From: an uncultured Blautia sp.
Lineage (GTDB): Bacteria > Bacillota > Clostridia > Lachnospirales > Lachnospiraceae
Assembly (NCBI GenBank): GCA_938028845.1
Contig: CALIZJ010000326.1
Coordinates: 1-27,207 of the forward strand
Reading direction: 5' to 3'
DNA length: 27,207 nucleotides
Shown here: piece after piece, positions 15,390 to 23,665 of the stretch
How positions within the stretch are numbered: position 1 is the first letter of the stretch
Layout of the letters: every line of letters starts with the position of its first letter
Position numbers and translations under genes: made by a program
Notes under the pieces: model-generated
Told to the model about the DNA's origin: nothing
What the model saw: the letters and a program-made list of their open reading frames with translations, nothing else
Databases searched by the model: none

Positions 15390-16889
15390 ATGAGTAAATT
15401 ACAGCGTATTAAGGAACCTCAAATGCCGCGCATCGGATTTTACAGTGCAGGATTACATGCGTATTGGGAACAGTTTGCGGGGCTTTTGGACTGTCTGATG
15501 GAGTATAACCGTTTTATTGAGGGAAAACTGAAAAATTTTGGAGAAGTATTTAACTTTGGACTTGTGGATACGGAGGAAAAAGGACGGGAGGCAGGAGAGT
15601 ACTTTATCAGCCATAACGTAGATATCGTTTTTTCTCATGCAGCCACCTATTATACAAGTGCTTGTGTAGTTCCGGTACACCAGATTAATAAAGCACCTGT
15701 AATCATCCTGAATCTCCAGCCTACACCGGAGATGGCCTATGAGGAGACAGGGACGGACCGCTGGCTTGCACAATGCGTGGGATGCTCCATTCCGGAGATT
15801 TCAAATGCCTTTAACCGTTCAGGAATTACATTCCGTGCGGTAAACGGCCTTCTGGGCCTTGACAGGACGCCTGCGTTTGCAAAGGCGGATGAAAACACTG
15901 CCGACCGTCCGGAAGCGAAACGTGCTTGGAAAGAGATCGAAGAGTGGTGTATGGCAGCAAAAGTAAAAAGGACACTGCAGCATGCACGCTTTGGATTCTT
16001 AGGGGGTTATTACAGCGGTATGCTGGATATGTACAGTGATCTTACCATGCTTTCTGCTCAGGCAGGACTGAATGTGGATATACTGGAGATGAGTGATTTA
16101 AATGCATACCTGGAAACAGTCACAGATGAGGAAGTAAAGGAGAAGAGACAGACCATTGAGGATTTCTTTGAGATATCCGGGGATTCTCCTTCAGACCCGA
16201 TTGCGAGAAAACCTACCGAGGAGCAGATGAACTGGTCTGCTAAAGTAGCGGCAGCCCAGGAAAAAATGGTTCGTGACAGAAATCTGGACAGTGTATCTTA
16301 TTATTATCATGGGCGGGAAGACTATTTTGAAGAAATACAAAGCGGATTTATTGTGGGATTTTCCCTTTTAAACGCCCAGGGTATTGCTTGTGCGGGAGAG
16401 GGAGATATTAAGACCGCTCTTGCAATGAAAATAGCGGATATCTGCGGCAAGGGAGGAAGTTTTTGTGAGATTGTAGCTGCAGATTTTAACAGGGATACGA
16501 TTATCCTGGGACATGACGGCCCCTTCCATTTTGCGATTTCCAAGGGAAAGCCCATTTTAAGAGGTATGGGAGTGTACCATGGAAAACGGGGAAGCGGCGT
16601 TTCCGTAGAAGCCAAGGTCCGCCCCGGAGCAATTACTACTTTAGGTGTGACACAAACAGGAGATGGAAAACTGAAATTTAATATCAGCGAGGGCGAGGCT
16701 ATTGACGCACCGATTCTTTTAAACGGAAATACATCCACCCATATCCGCTTTGCTGAAAAACCGGCAGAGTATATGGACAAATGGTTTGTGGAGGCTCCTA
16801 CTCATCATTTGGCGCTTTCTGCAGGGCATAATGCAGGATTATTCGTAAAGATAGCACAGTTAATGGATATTCCGTATTCTGTATTTTAA
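15390..16889 (+). CDS. L-fucose/L-arabinose isomerase family protein
   Basis: 499 aa, ribosome site GGGAGG before the ATG. It belongs to the fold of metal-dependent aldose-ketose isomerases (AraA/FucI). Residues matching the AraA active site by motif and spacing are Glu337 (GEGDIKTAL), Glu360 (CEIVAADF), His375 (LGHDGPFH) and His472/473 (APTHHLALSAGH). The N-terminal half (SHAATYYTSACVVPVH, then NLQP) also fits the AraA-like group. It probably interconverts an aldose and a ketose in the cytoplasm using Mn2+, but the sugar cannot be read from the sequence, so no symbol is given. It stands alone behind its own leader. Confidence 0.85.
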   Translation: MSKLQRIKEPQMPRIGFYSAGLHAYWEQFAGLLDCLMEYNRFIEGKLKNFGEVFNFGLVDTEEKGREAGEYFISHNVDIVFSHAATYYTSACVVPVHQINKAPVIILNLQPTPEMAYEETGTDRWLAQCVGCSIPEISNAFNRSGITFRAVNGLLGLDRTPAFAKADENTADRPEAKRAWKEIEEWCMAAKVKRTLQHARFGFLGGYYSGMLDMYSDLTMLSAQAGLNVDILEMSDLNAYLETVTDEEVKEKRQTIEDFFEISGDSPSDPIARKPTEEQMNWSAKVAAAQEKMVRDRNLDSVSYYYHGREDYFEEIQSGFIVGFSLLNAQGIACAGEGDIKTALAMKIADICGKGGSFCEIVAADFNRDTIILGHDGPFHFAISKGKPILRGMGVYHGKRGSGVSVEAKVRPGAITTLGVTQTGDGKLKFNISEGEAIDAPILLNGNTSTHIRFAEKPAEYMDKWFVEAPTHHLALSAGHNAGLFVKIAQLMDIPYSVF

Positions 16890-16895
16890 CCAGAT

Positions 16896-16953
16896 CAGGG
16901 AAGTCCCCTGCTTCATACCGTGCAAGCAGTAAGCTGGGGCAGGGACTTGCCTG
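16896..16953 (+). terminator. Long hairpin after the isomerase gene, probable terminator
   Basis: CAGG and AAGTCCC (16896-16907) pair with GGGACTT and CCTG (16942-16953), apart from one mismatch. The loop is large, and the trailing sequence (CTCAAAATGATTTATTTTT) has only a delayed T-run, so efficiency is uncertain. Confidence 0.5.
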
Positions 16954-16999
16954 GCTCAAAATGATTTATTTTTAATACCCTGGAGGAAGGAAATTTTTC

Positions 17000-17029
17000 T
17001 GTACAGTTATAACAGATAAATGTTATAAT
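17000..17029 (+). promoter_or_regulatory. Extended -10 promoter of the URO-D family gene
   Basis: TGTTATAAT (17021-17029) is an extended -10. A partial -35, TGTACA (17000-17005), lies 18 bases upstream of TATAAT. Confidence 0.5.
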
Positions 17030-17092
17030 CGTGTAGACAAACAAGAAAAGTTTTTCGGATTTTTTCAAAATAGTTGTTAATGGGAGAAAAAG

Positions 17093-18265
17093 ATGAATAC
17101 AGCAGAGCGATTAATAAAAACACTTAATTTTGAGAAAATGGAAGAAGGCGGCGCTTTTCTGGAAACCTTCTTCCCGTGGACACTTACAGTGGACAGGTGG
17201 AGAGAGGAAGGGCTTCCTTCAAAATTTACTCCGGATTATTTATATCCAAAGGCAGAGGAGCGGAGCAGGCGTTATTTTAATGACCTGATGACGGAGCCTG
17301 TTTATGAATACGAACAGTTTTTAGGGCTGGACGGAGTAAAGAGAATGTCTTTTCGGATTCCGTTTAAATGTTTTGATGAAGAAATTGTAGAGGAAACACA
17401 GGAATATACAATAAAGTTAGATGAGGATGGCTGGAAGCGTCAGTATTTTAAAAACAGAGATTTGGTAAAAGACATACAGCCTGTAATCCAGGATGAAGCG
17501 GACTGGGAGAGCTTAAAGGAAAAGATCTGCTATGAGCTGGACCATTACTGTACAGAGGAAAAGCTTAAGGAAATTTACGGAAAATACCAGGAGGGACATG
17601 AGAAAGGCGAATATTCCATTCGTTTTCGCGCATCCGGTTTTTTCTGGACTTCCAGGGAGCTTTTAGGCGTGGAGGAACAACTGCTGGCGTTTTATGAAAT
17701 GCCGGAGCTTTTGCATGAGATCAATACGTTTATTCTGGAAAAGTATCTGGAATATTTCCATAAGATTTTTTCTATTATTCAGCCGGAAGTTCTCTTATTT
17801 GAGGAAGATTTAAGCGGGGCAAATGGTCCGATGATCTCTCCGGATATGTTTGATGAGTTTGTGGGAAGTTATTATGAAAAACTGGTTCCTTTTCTTAAAA
17901 AGAAGGGCGTAAAAAATGTCTTTGTAGACACGGATGGGGATTTCAGGCAGTTGATCCCAAATTTCCTCCGTGTGGGAATCGATGGATTTCTTCCCATGGA
18001 TGTAAATGCCGGGATGGATATTGTAGAAGTGCGGAAGGAATTTCCTAATGTAAAATTTATCGGCGCTTTTAATAAACTTGCTATTGCTCAGGGAAAAGAA
18101 GCGATCGATCAGGAATTTCAGAGACTTTTGCCGGTCATCCGCCAGGGCGGTTACATACCGGGAGCAGATCATCAGGTTGCTCCATCCACCTCTTTAGAAG
18201 ATTATCGTTATTATCTAAAAAAATTAAAAGAGGTGATGAAGCAGGCCGGAGCACAGAAGGAGTAA
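17093..18265 (+). CDS. Uroporphyrinogen decarboxylase (URO-D) fold family protein
   Basis: 390 aa, ribosome site TGGGAGAA. The C-terminal half has the URO-D/MtaA layout: EDLSGANGPMISPDMFDEF, VFVDTDGDF, GIDGFLPMDVNAGMDI and GADHQVAPSTSLEDY. In corrinoid methyltransferases such as MtaA, zinc is held by an HxC motif and a later Cys. Here the corresponding place reads DTD and the later position GADH, so the usual zinc-thiol site is absent. It is therefore unlikely to be a heme enzyme or a typical corrinoid methyltransferase, and no corrinoid protein gene is nearby. Function is unknown; the company of an isomerase and a dehydrogenase hints at a small-molecule or sugar pathway. Confidence 0.8.
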   Translation: MNTAERLIKTLNFEKMEEGGAFLETFFPWTLTVDRWREEGLPSKFTPDYLYPKAEERSRRYFNDLMTEPVYEYEQFLGLDGVKRMSFRIPFKCFDEEIVEETQEYTIKLDEDGWKRQYFKNRDLVKDIQPVIQDEADWESLKEKICYELDHYCTEEKLKEIYGKYQEGHEKGEYSIRFRASGFFWTSRELLGVEEQLLAFYEMPELLHEINTFILEKYLEYFHKIFSIIQPEVLLFEEDLSGANGPMISPDMFDEFVGSYYEKLVPFLKKKGVKNVFVDTDGDFRQLIPNFLRVGIDGFLPMDVNAGMDIVEVRKEFPNVKFIGAFNKLAIAQGKEAIDQEFQRLLPVIRQGGYIPGADHQVAPSTSLEDYRYYLKKLKEVMKQAGAQKE

Positions 18266-18272
18266 CTGTGGA

Positions 18273-18893
18273 TCAGGTGGAAATGCCATCCCATTCTTTT
18301 CGATATTGAAGGGGTGTCATGCCTTCTCTGCTTTTAAAGAGATTGATAAAATGGCTGACCTGGTTGATTCCGCAGGCAAAGGCAATATCGCCTACGGAGT
18401 TCTGAGTGTAGCGAAGCAGCTCTTTGGCATAGTTCAGACGCAGGGTGATCACGTATTCATTGAGCGTTGTCCCGATGTATTTTTTAAATTCTCTGGAAAG
18501 GTGGTATTTGCTTACTCCTATGGCAGCAGCCAGGTTTTCCAGAGAGAAAGGTTCTAAAAAATGTTTTTCTAATTCTTTTAAAGTAGTTTTGATATAGTCT
18601 GGCATGAAGGAAAGTGCCAGACTTTTATCGTTGTTTCGAATGATCAATTCTGTCAGAAGGTTTACGATCAGGTTTGAAGATATGATTTCTGAATGAATGT
18701 CCTTTTTTATCGTCAAGGAAAGAATACGGCGCATAGTGCTTTCGATAAAAAAGGTATCTTCGAATTTGACAATAGAAAACTGGTTCTTAGTAAATTCATC
18801 ATAATATCCATGGGCGGTTACTCCGTTAAAATGGAGCCACAGGATGTTCCATCCAGAGGCATCTGCACAGGCATACCAGTGGTGAGGGTACTT
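18273..18893 (-). pseudogene. N-terminally truncated AraC-family transcriptional regulator
   Basis: An intact C-terminal AraC DNA-binding domain (two helix-turn-helices, e.g. SLENLAAAIGVSKYHLSREF and SVGDIAFACGINQVSHFINL) is encoded at 18273-18734, where the first in-frame ATG (18734) would give 153 aa. Coding continues upstream of that ATG without a stop to 18893 and reads as the middle of the sensor domain (YPHHWYACADASGWNIL, then WLHFNG). A TAA at 18894-18896 ends it, and beyond lies AT-rich promoter DNA. About 80-100 N-terminal residues of a normal AraC sensor are missing, and no ATG, GTG or TTG exists in frame between 18893 and 18734. It is most likely a deletion relic; a 153-aa DNA-binding remnant could still be made. 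Confidence 0.8.
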
Positions 18894-18898
18894 TTATG

Positions 18899-18927
18899 TT
18901 GACAAATAGATAAAATTAAGATAAACT
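18899..18927 (+). promoter_or_regulatory. Sigma-A promoter of the dehydrogenase gene
   Basis: Consensus -35 TTGACA (18899-18904), 17-base spacer, -10 TAAACT (18922-18927), in AT-rich DNA directly beside the broken edge of the AraC pseudogene. Confidence 0.65.
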
Positions 18928-18992
18928 TGTTTTATAAAATCATTTTACTAAACAAATTAATTGAATGGGTTTAAAGAAAGGATGGAGAAGGT

Positions 18993-20066
18993 ATGCTGCC
19001 AAAAACAATGAAAGCTTTAGTTGCTTACGGAAAGAACGATTATCGTTTAGAGACGGAATATCCGGTGCCGGAATGTGGACCAGATGATATTATCATTAAA
19101 ACAGAAGCGTGCGGGATTTGTGCGGGTGATTTAAAATGTATGCACGGGGCAGAAAGATTCTGGGGGACAGAGAAAACCGGTTCCTGGGTAAAGCCTCCTT
19201 TTATACCAGGACATGAATTTTTAGGGTCTATTGTGGAAATGGGAGAGAATGTTACCGGCTGGAAGATTGGGGACAGGATTACAGCAGATCAGATCGTTCC
19301 CTGCGGAGAGTGCCGGTTCTGTAAAACCGGAAAATACTGGATGTGTGAGCCTCATGATATGTTTGGCTTCCAGTATTATAATAATGGCGGAATGGCAGAA
19401 TATGTCCGTTATCCCAAAAACGCAGTTCTTTATAAAGTGCCAAAAGAGCTGCCCACAGAGAAAGCCGTTCTGATCGAGCCTTATTCCTGTTCCAAGCACT
19501 GTGTGGACAGAGCACAGATTACCAATGAAGACATTGTAGTGATCTCAGGAGCCGGCACACTGGGACTTGGTATGATCACTTATGCAAGGATGAAAAATCC
19601 GGAGAAGCTGATTGTCCTGGATATGAAAGACGAAAGACTGGAAAAGGCGAAACTTTTCGGGGCAGATATTGTGATGAATCCAGGAAAAGTGGATGTGGAA
19701 AAAGAGATCAAGGCGCTGACGGAAGGGTATGGATGTGACATTTATATCGAGGCAACAGGACATCCCTCCAGTGTAATTCAGGGAATGAACAGTATCCGTA
19801 AGCTGGGAAGATTCGTGGAATTCAGTGTATTTGCAGGAGAGACTTCTTTAGACTGGAGCATCATTGGCGATGGAAAAGAGCTGGATGTATTGGGCGCGCA
19901 TCTTTCTCCTTACTGCTATCCTTTTGTTATCGAGCATATGAATAATGGGGATTTAAAGACAGACGGCGTGGTATCCTCTGTTTACAGCCTGGATCAGTGG
20001 GAGGAAGCTTTTGAAAAAGCTACTGGAAAAGACGGAGATTTCAAGGTTATATTTACATTTAAATAA
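18993..20066 (+). CDS. Zinc-dependent medium-chain alcohol/polyol dehydrogenase
   Basis: 357 aa, ribosome site AAAGGATGGAGAAGG. The catalytic zinc site includes Cys40 (EACGICAGD), His74-Glu75 (IPGHEF) and Glu162 (IEP). The structural zinc site is Cys104, 107, 110 and 118 (CGECRFCKTGKYWMC). A Rossmann NAD(P) motif GAGTLG sits at 186-191, followed by IVLDMKDERLEKAKLFGAD. The acidic LD after the beta strand favours NAD+. The overall sequence (GAERFWGTEKTGSW near 52-65) recalls sugar-alcohol dehydrogenases of the erythritol/threitol or sorbitol kind more than ethanol dehydrogenases. The substrate is not determinable here. It is monocistronic, with its own promoter and terminator. Confidence 0.88.
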   Translation: MLPKTMKALVAYGKNDYRLETEYPVPECGPDDIIIKTEACGICAGDLKCMHGAERFWGTEKTGSWVKPPFIPGHEFLGSIVEMGENVTGWKIGDRITADQIVPCGECRFCKTGKYWMCEPHDMFGFQYYNNGGMAEYVRYPKNAVLYKVPKELPTEKAVLIEPYSCSKHCVDRAQITNEDIVVISGAGTLGLGMITYARMKNPEKLIVLDMKDERLEKAKLFGADIVMNPGKVDVEKEIKALTEGYGCDIYIEATGHPSSVIQGMNSIRKLGRFVEFSVFAGETSLDWSIIGDGKELDVLGAHLSPYCYPFVIEHMNNGDLKTDGVVSSVYSLDQWEEAFEKATGKDGDFKVIFTFK

Positions 20067-20089
20067 TTTACTGACAGTCATAAACTTTT

Positions 20090-20120
20090 GGGAGAGTCGG
20101 ATAAATCCGGCCCTCCCTTT
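20090..20120 (+). terminator. Rho-independent terminator after the dehydrogenase
   Basis: 12-bp stem with one mismatch (GGGAGAGTCGGA / TCCGGCCCTCCC), 4-base loop TAAA, then TTTATGGTTCTTT. Confidence 0.8.
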
Positions 20121-20154
20121 ATGGTTCTTTATAAGATTATTTAGACATTTTTAA

Positions 20155-20183
20155 TTGACTTACATAAAAGAATTTTGTATGAT
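20155..20183 (+). promoter_or_regulatory. Sigma-A promoter of the Rpn-like gene
   Basis: -35 TTGACT (20155-20160), 17 bases, -10 TATGAT (20178-20183). The ATG is about 160 bases downstream, so the transcript has a long untranslated leader. Confidence 0.65.
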
Positions 20184-20202
20184 AAAGAAAATTCAATGAT
20201 CA

Positions 20203-20214
20203 GACCGTTCGGTC
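20203..20214. promoter_or_regulatory. GACCG-TT-CGGTC palindrome, candidate TetR-family operator
   Basis: A 5+5 bp palindrome with a 2-base centre, starting 19 bases after the -10 box, so a bound protein would block early transcription. The shape GACCGnnCGGTC is common among TetR/AcrR operators. No TetR gene is in the window, so any regulator would act from elsewhere. Confidence 0.4.
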
Positions 20215-20346
20215 AGTTTTTCCACGAAATTTTATTTATATAAGGATATAGAAAAGCATTGCTATTGTGCGGGAGATTTTTTATAATATAAGTACAAAAT
20301 GTTCTTGCATTTTTGTGCCTTTCTGTGTCCGGAAAGGAAGGGGTAT

Positions 20347-21303
20347 ATGCAGGAACAAAATACGGCTTCTATTGATTATTTTAAGAATAAAGAACGGTTT
20401 GCGGATCTTATAAATGGCTATGTGTATCATGGGCAGCAGTTAATTTCGGCTGAGGATATCTTGGAGCTGGATTCTGTCGTTTCTAGGATAGAGGGAGAAG
20501 GTGAAACTCTTTATGCAGATGTATATATAGTGGATCTTCTGCGGAAGGTGCGTGTAAGATGTCATGCAGTTTTGGTGGCTCTGCAGAACCAGACGGAAAT
20601 CCATTATGCTATGCCAATAAGAGTAATGAATACAGATGCTGCCGGTTATCATAACCAATGGCGGGAGCTTCAAAAAGTCCGCAGGAGAGAGAAAGCGCTT
20701 TCTGGAAGCGCTGAATTTTTATCAGGCATGAAAAAAGAAGACAGGCTGGTACCGATTTTTACCATGGTGACATATTTTGGTCGGAGACCTTGGGATGGTC
20801 CCAAAACGCTCAAGGACCTTTTAAACCTTTCAGAACTTGATGAAGCCATACGAAAAATGATTGCTGATTATCCTATGAATCTGTTAGAAGTACGTTTCTT
20901 TGAAAATCTGGAATGGTTTCACAGCGATATCCGGCAGGTGTTTGGCTTCTTAAAATATTCCTATGACAAAATACAGTTAAAAAATTTCATAGAAGAAAAC
21001 AGAGAGACGTTTCAGGATATAGAAGGAGATGCCTATGATTTAATAGGAGTAATGTCTGATAAAAACGAGTTTAGAAGACTTAAATCGAAAGCATTAAAGG
21101 AAGGGGGAAAATACGATATGTGCAAAGCAATAGAGGATATGATCCAGGATGGGAGGGATGAAGGAAGAAAAGCAGGAATGACCAATATGAATGTCTTGAT
21201 ACAAAAACTTATGCGGGATAACCGCCAGGAGGAGCTTTTGCGTTCTACTACAGATCCTGTGCTGCAGAAAAAGCTGTTCAAAGAATATTCCCTGGAAATG
21301 TAG
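20347..21303 (+). CDS. Rpn-family recombination-promoting nuclease / PD-(D/E)XK transposase-like protein
   Basis: 318 aa from ATG 20347, chosen because GGAAAGGAAGGGG precedes it; an upstream in-frame ATG at 20299 has no ribosome site. The region LVALQNQTEIHYAMPIRVM (about 75-95) matches the Rpn core, usually written IENQ...MPxR, and FTMVTYFGRRPWDGP is also typical. The acidic residue of the usual E-x-Q motif appears as Gln here (QNQ), so nuclease activity may be impaired. The C-terminal third is charged and helical (RDEGRKAGMTNMNVLIQKLM). No transposon ends were seen. Such genes are abundant, fast-evolving accessory genes in gut Clostridia. Confidence 0.75.
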   Translation: MQEQNTASIDYFKNKERFADLINGYVYHGQQLISAEDILELDSVVSRIEGEGETLYADVYIVDLLRKVRVRCHAVLVALQNQTEIHYAMPIRVMNTDAAGYHNQWRELQKVRRREKALSGSAEFLSGMKKEDRLVPIFTMVTYFGRRPWDGPKTLKDLLNLSELDEAIRKMIADYPMNLLEVRFFENLEWFHSDIRQVFGFLKYSYDKIQLKNFIEENRETFQDIEGDAYDLIGVMSDKNEFRRLKSKALKEGGKYDMCKAIEDMIQDGRDEGRKAGMTNMNVLIQKLMRDNRQEELLRSTTDPVLQKKLFKEYSLEM

Positions 21304-21341
21304 AAATTTTATAAAAAGCTGAAAAAAGAATGAAAAATACA

Positions 21342-21388
21342 AAAAGCTTCTGTTATCATTAAAAAATTTGTGAGAAACAGAAGCTTTT
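21342..21388. terminator. Bidirectional terminator between rpn-like and HAD genes
   Basis: 13-bp perfect stem (AAAAGCTTCTGTT / AACAGAAGCTTTT) with a 21-base loop. A-rich and T-rich flanks let it work on both strands, as expected between convergent genes. Confidence 0.8.
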
Positions 21389-21436
21389 CGCTGTATATAA
21401 AAATTCAAGAACTATAAAAACAGGAAAACAAACGCC

Positions 21437-22237
21437 TTAATCAATCAAGCCAAAATGCATCATGGCATTGTAAATCCCATCTTTATCAATCTCAGTTGTT
21501 TTATAGGAACAATAGGGCAAGATCTCCTCCATAGAGTTTCCCATAGCGATACTGTGTCCTGCATATTTCAGCATAGGCAGGTCGTTGGTGCTGTCTCCGA
21601 AGGCAAAACTGTTTTCAAGAGGGATATCCAGCTTTTCAAGGAGAAAACAGATTCCTGTGGCCTTGCTGCATTTTTTCTGCGTAACTTCCCAGATCCGGTT
21701 TCCGTGGTCAAAGTATAAATAATTTTCCTCACAGAATTTTTGGAATTTTTCCTCATTAGAATCTTTAAGGAAGAAAGCAAGGAATTTATCAAAGGTAAAC
21801 GTACCCATTTCCTCTGGGCTAAAAGCTGACAGGTCGACGGCCTTTACCGCATCTTTTAAATGTTCCACATCCAAACAGCGGGCAGGAGAAGCTCCATCGT
21901 AAAGAATACCGCCGGGCTGTTCAAAGAAAGCAGCGATCCCGCACTGGCGCAGGATATCTATGGTTTCCCTGCACAGTTCATTGGGAATAGTGCTGGAATA
22001 AAGAAGTTCATCGTGCATGTAAATCTGAGAACCGCAGCCGCACACATATCCATCGAAGCCAAGATCCCGTATTAAAGGAGAGATCATGGCCAGAGTCCGG
22101 CCAGAATTAACAAAAAGCAAATGCCCCTTTTCTCTTGCCTTTTTCAGTGCAAGCTGTGTACTTTCCGGTACGGAAAAAGGCGGTGCAGTGAGCAGGGTTC
22201 CGTCAATGTCAAAAAACAGTATCTTCTGATTCTTCAT
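21437..22237 (-). CDS. Cof-type HAD-IIB family phosphatase
   Basis: 266 aa. HAD motifs are complete: DIDGTLL near residue 10 (nucleophile Asp), VNSGRT (motif II), the Lys in KKCSKATGICFLLEKL (motif III) and AFGDSTNDLPMLKYAG (motif IV). Length and the large cap between motifs II and III are typical of Cof/YidA-type sugar-phosphate or cofactor phosphatases in the cytoplasm; the substrate is unknown. Ribosome site AAGGAG lies inside the end of the upstream DUF4317 gene, and the two reading frames overlap by 29 bases, so they are co-transcribed and probably translationally linked. Confidence 0.92.
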   Translation of the reverse strand: MKNQKILFFDIDGTLLTAPPFSVPESTQLALKKAREKGHLLFVNSGRTLAMISPLIRDLGFDGYVCGCGSQIYMHDELLYSSTIPNELCRETIDILRQCGIAAFFEQPGGILYDGASPARCLDVEHLKDAVKAVDLSAFSPEEMGTFTFDKFLAFFLKDSNEEKFQKFCEENYLYFDHGNRIWEVTQKKCSKATGICFLLEKLDIPLENSFAFGDSTNDLPMLKYAGHSIAMGNSMEEILPYCSYKTTEIDKDGIYNAMMHFGLID

Positions 22238-23378
22238 CGTTGAAATTCTCCTTATTTAGCATAGTCACACGTATTCCGTTTACTTCTACATTATCTTCCA
22301 TAGGTATTACAAGGCAGCGCCTGCCATCAATAACCCGTGTCTCTACCAATTCTGCCCGGTCTGGTTCCACATGGATGACCACGTCAGGGGTTTTTATTTC
22401 AAAACGCCGTGTATTGGTAATATTTGAAGCCATCAGGGCTGTCTTTTCCCCGGCAGCCATTTCGTACTGCTCGTCAAAGGATTCCAGCTTCTTTTCTTCC
22501 ACTCCGCAGTCTTCAAAAAGCCGTTTTACCTCTGATTTAGTAAGAACTACAGGTTCAGGCTCGTCTTTTTGGGCTTCTACAAGTTCCGTAAGTTTTTCAT
22601 GGATATTTAGGACTGTGTCATAGGCGCAGTCTTCTCCCAGAGTTTCCTCCACAAGGGCATTAAAGGAATCTCTCTGTCCTCCGGCTGAGAGCGGCGTCGT
22701 GCACCCGAAAACTTCGTCGATGAAAGTGCTTCGCAGTTCTTCCGCATTTTTTGTATAGTATAAAATGCTGTGGATGTCCGTACTGCGGTCATTAAATACC
22801 GGGAATAAAAAGCCCAGATCCGGCATTTCCACGATCCAGTCGCGAATACGGTCCTGGATACTGTTTGTCTCTGCGTTATAACACAGACCTGCCTTGGAAA
22901 GTTTTACCGGACAAATACTGCATAAGATGTGCTCATAAATTTCATCGGAAGCATCAAACATTTCCTGACCGTCAGAAGACTTTCCCGGAATGTCATAAAC
23001 AGCGTGGATTAAGATAATATAATAATTTTCGCCGTAATCATAATTTTCTATGATCTTATCATAAAAAGCTTCAATAAGTTCATTATCCTGAAGTTTGCTG
23101 CTCCTTAGGCGAAGAAGAAATTCCTGCGTTCCCCCGGGTTCTTCCTGGGAAAGGGGAAAATCCATATTCAGAAGGTTTTTTCCAACAGTTCCGGAAAGTG
23201 TCTTTTTAAAGATTTCAAAGTATTTAAACATTTCCTCTTCAGAAAGAGAGAGAAAGGCTTCTTTCAGTTCCGTTTTTTTATTTTTTTCTCCGTCCACATA
23301 GCAGCCGCAGATGCGGGTGATGGAACAGTTGGCAGGAGAAAATTGCTTCTTTATTTCAGATATTTCTTTTTTATTCAT
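22209..23378 (-). CDS. DUF4317 domain protein of unknown function
   Basis: 389 aa with ribosome site GAGGAG. It matches my recollection of the DUF4317 family of Clostridia: a start of the type MNKKEISEIKKQF, then SITRICGCYVDGEKNK, YIILIHAVYDIPGK and CSICPVKLSKAGL. It is acidic and soluble, with no signal peptide or membrane helix. No catalytic motif was recognised. The gene leads a two-gene operon with the HAD phosphatase and has a consensus promoter on the minus strand. Confidence 0.8.
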   Translation of the reverse strand: MNKKEISEIKKQFSPANCSITRICGCYVDGEKNKKTELKEAFLSLSEEEMFKYFEIFKKTLSGTVGKNLLNMDFPLSQEEPGGTQEFLLRLRSSKLQDNELIEAFYDKIIENYDYGENYYIILIHAVYDIPGKSSDGQEMFDASDEIYEHILCSICPVKLSKAGLCYNAETNSIQDRIRDWIVEMPDLGFLFPVFNDRSTDIHSILYYTKNAEELRSTFIDEVFGCTTPLSAGGQRDSFNALVEETLGEDCAYDTVLNIHEKLTELVEAQKDEPEPVVLTKSEVKRLFEDCGVEEKKLESFDEQYEMAAGEKTALMASNITNTRRFEIKTPDVVIHVEPDRAELVETRVIDGRRCLVIPMEDNVEVNGIRVTMLNKENFNDEESEDTVF

Positions 23379-23430
23379 ATTAATAGCTCCTCATTATAAG
23401 CGGGTAATAGTTCCATGAACGATAGACTAT

Positions 23431-23459
23431 ATTATAGCTTGAAATTTTTGCAGGTGCAA
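23431..23459 (-). promoter_or_regulatory. Sigma-A promoter of the DUF4317-HAD operon
   Basis: On the minus strand: -35 TTGCAC (23454-23459), 17-base spacer, perfect -10 TATAAT (23431-23436), about 53 bases before the ATG. Confidence 0.75.
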
Positions 23460-23479
23460 GTTTAACCTTTTGCAGGGGC

Positions 23480-23638
23480 TTTATCTTGACAGTACCAGGG
23501 GAGCCGGATAAAGCTCTTTACAAAATCTGCAAAAATTTTACCTATATTTAGCAAAACAAGGAGGAGGATTTAATATCCGTCTGTTATACTGTGTACATCG
23601 AAACGAAGCCGAAAAGGCTTTGGAGGATATAAGAAAAT
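23480..23638 (+). promoter_or_regulatory. Leader of the alkaline phosphatase gene
   Basis: One promoter candidate is TTGACA (23486-23491) with a weak -10 (TAAAGC) 17 bases on. A second possible -10 is TATACT in CTGTTATACTGTG near 23586. A small hairpin AAGCC-GAAAA-GGCTT sits just before a GGAGG. No convincing Pho box could be read. Which promoter is used cannot be decided from sequence. Confidence 0.35.
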
Positions 23639-23665
23639 ATGAAAAGTAAGAGGAGACAAGGAGAC

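Noticed and set aside
23517..23560. PhoP-box-like TTTACA followed by TTTTACC upstream of the alkaline phosphatase
   Set aside because: Spacing of the repeats does not match the regular 11-base period of Pho boxes; not enough to call.
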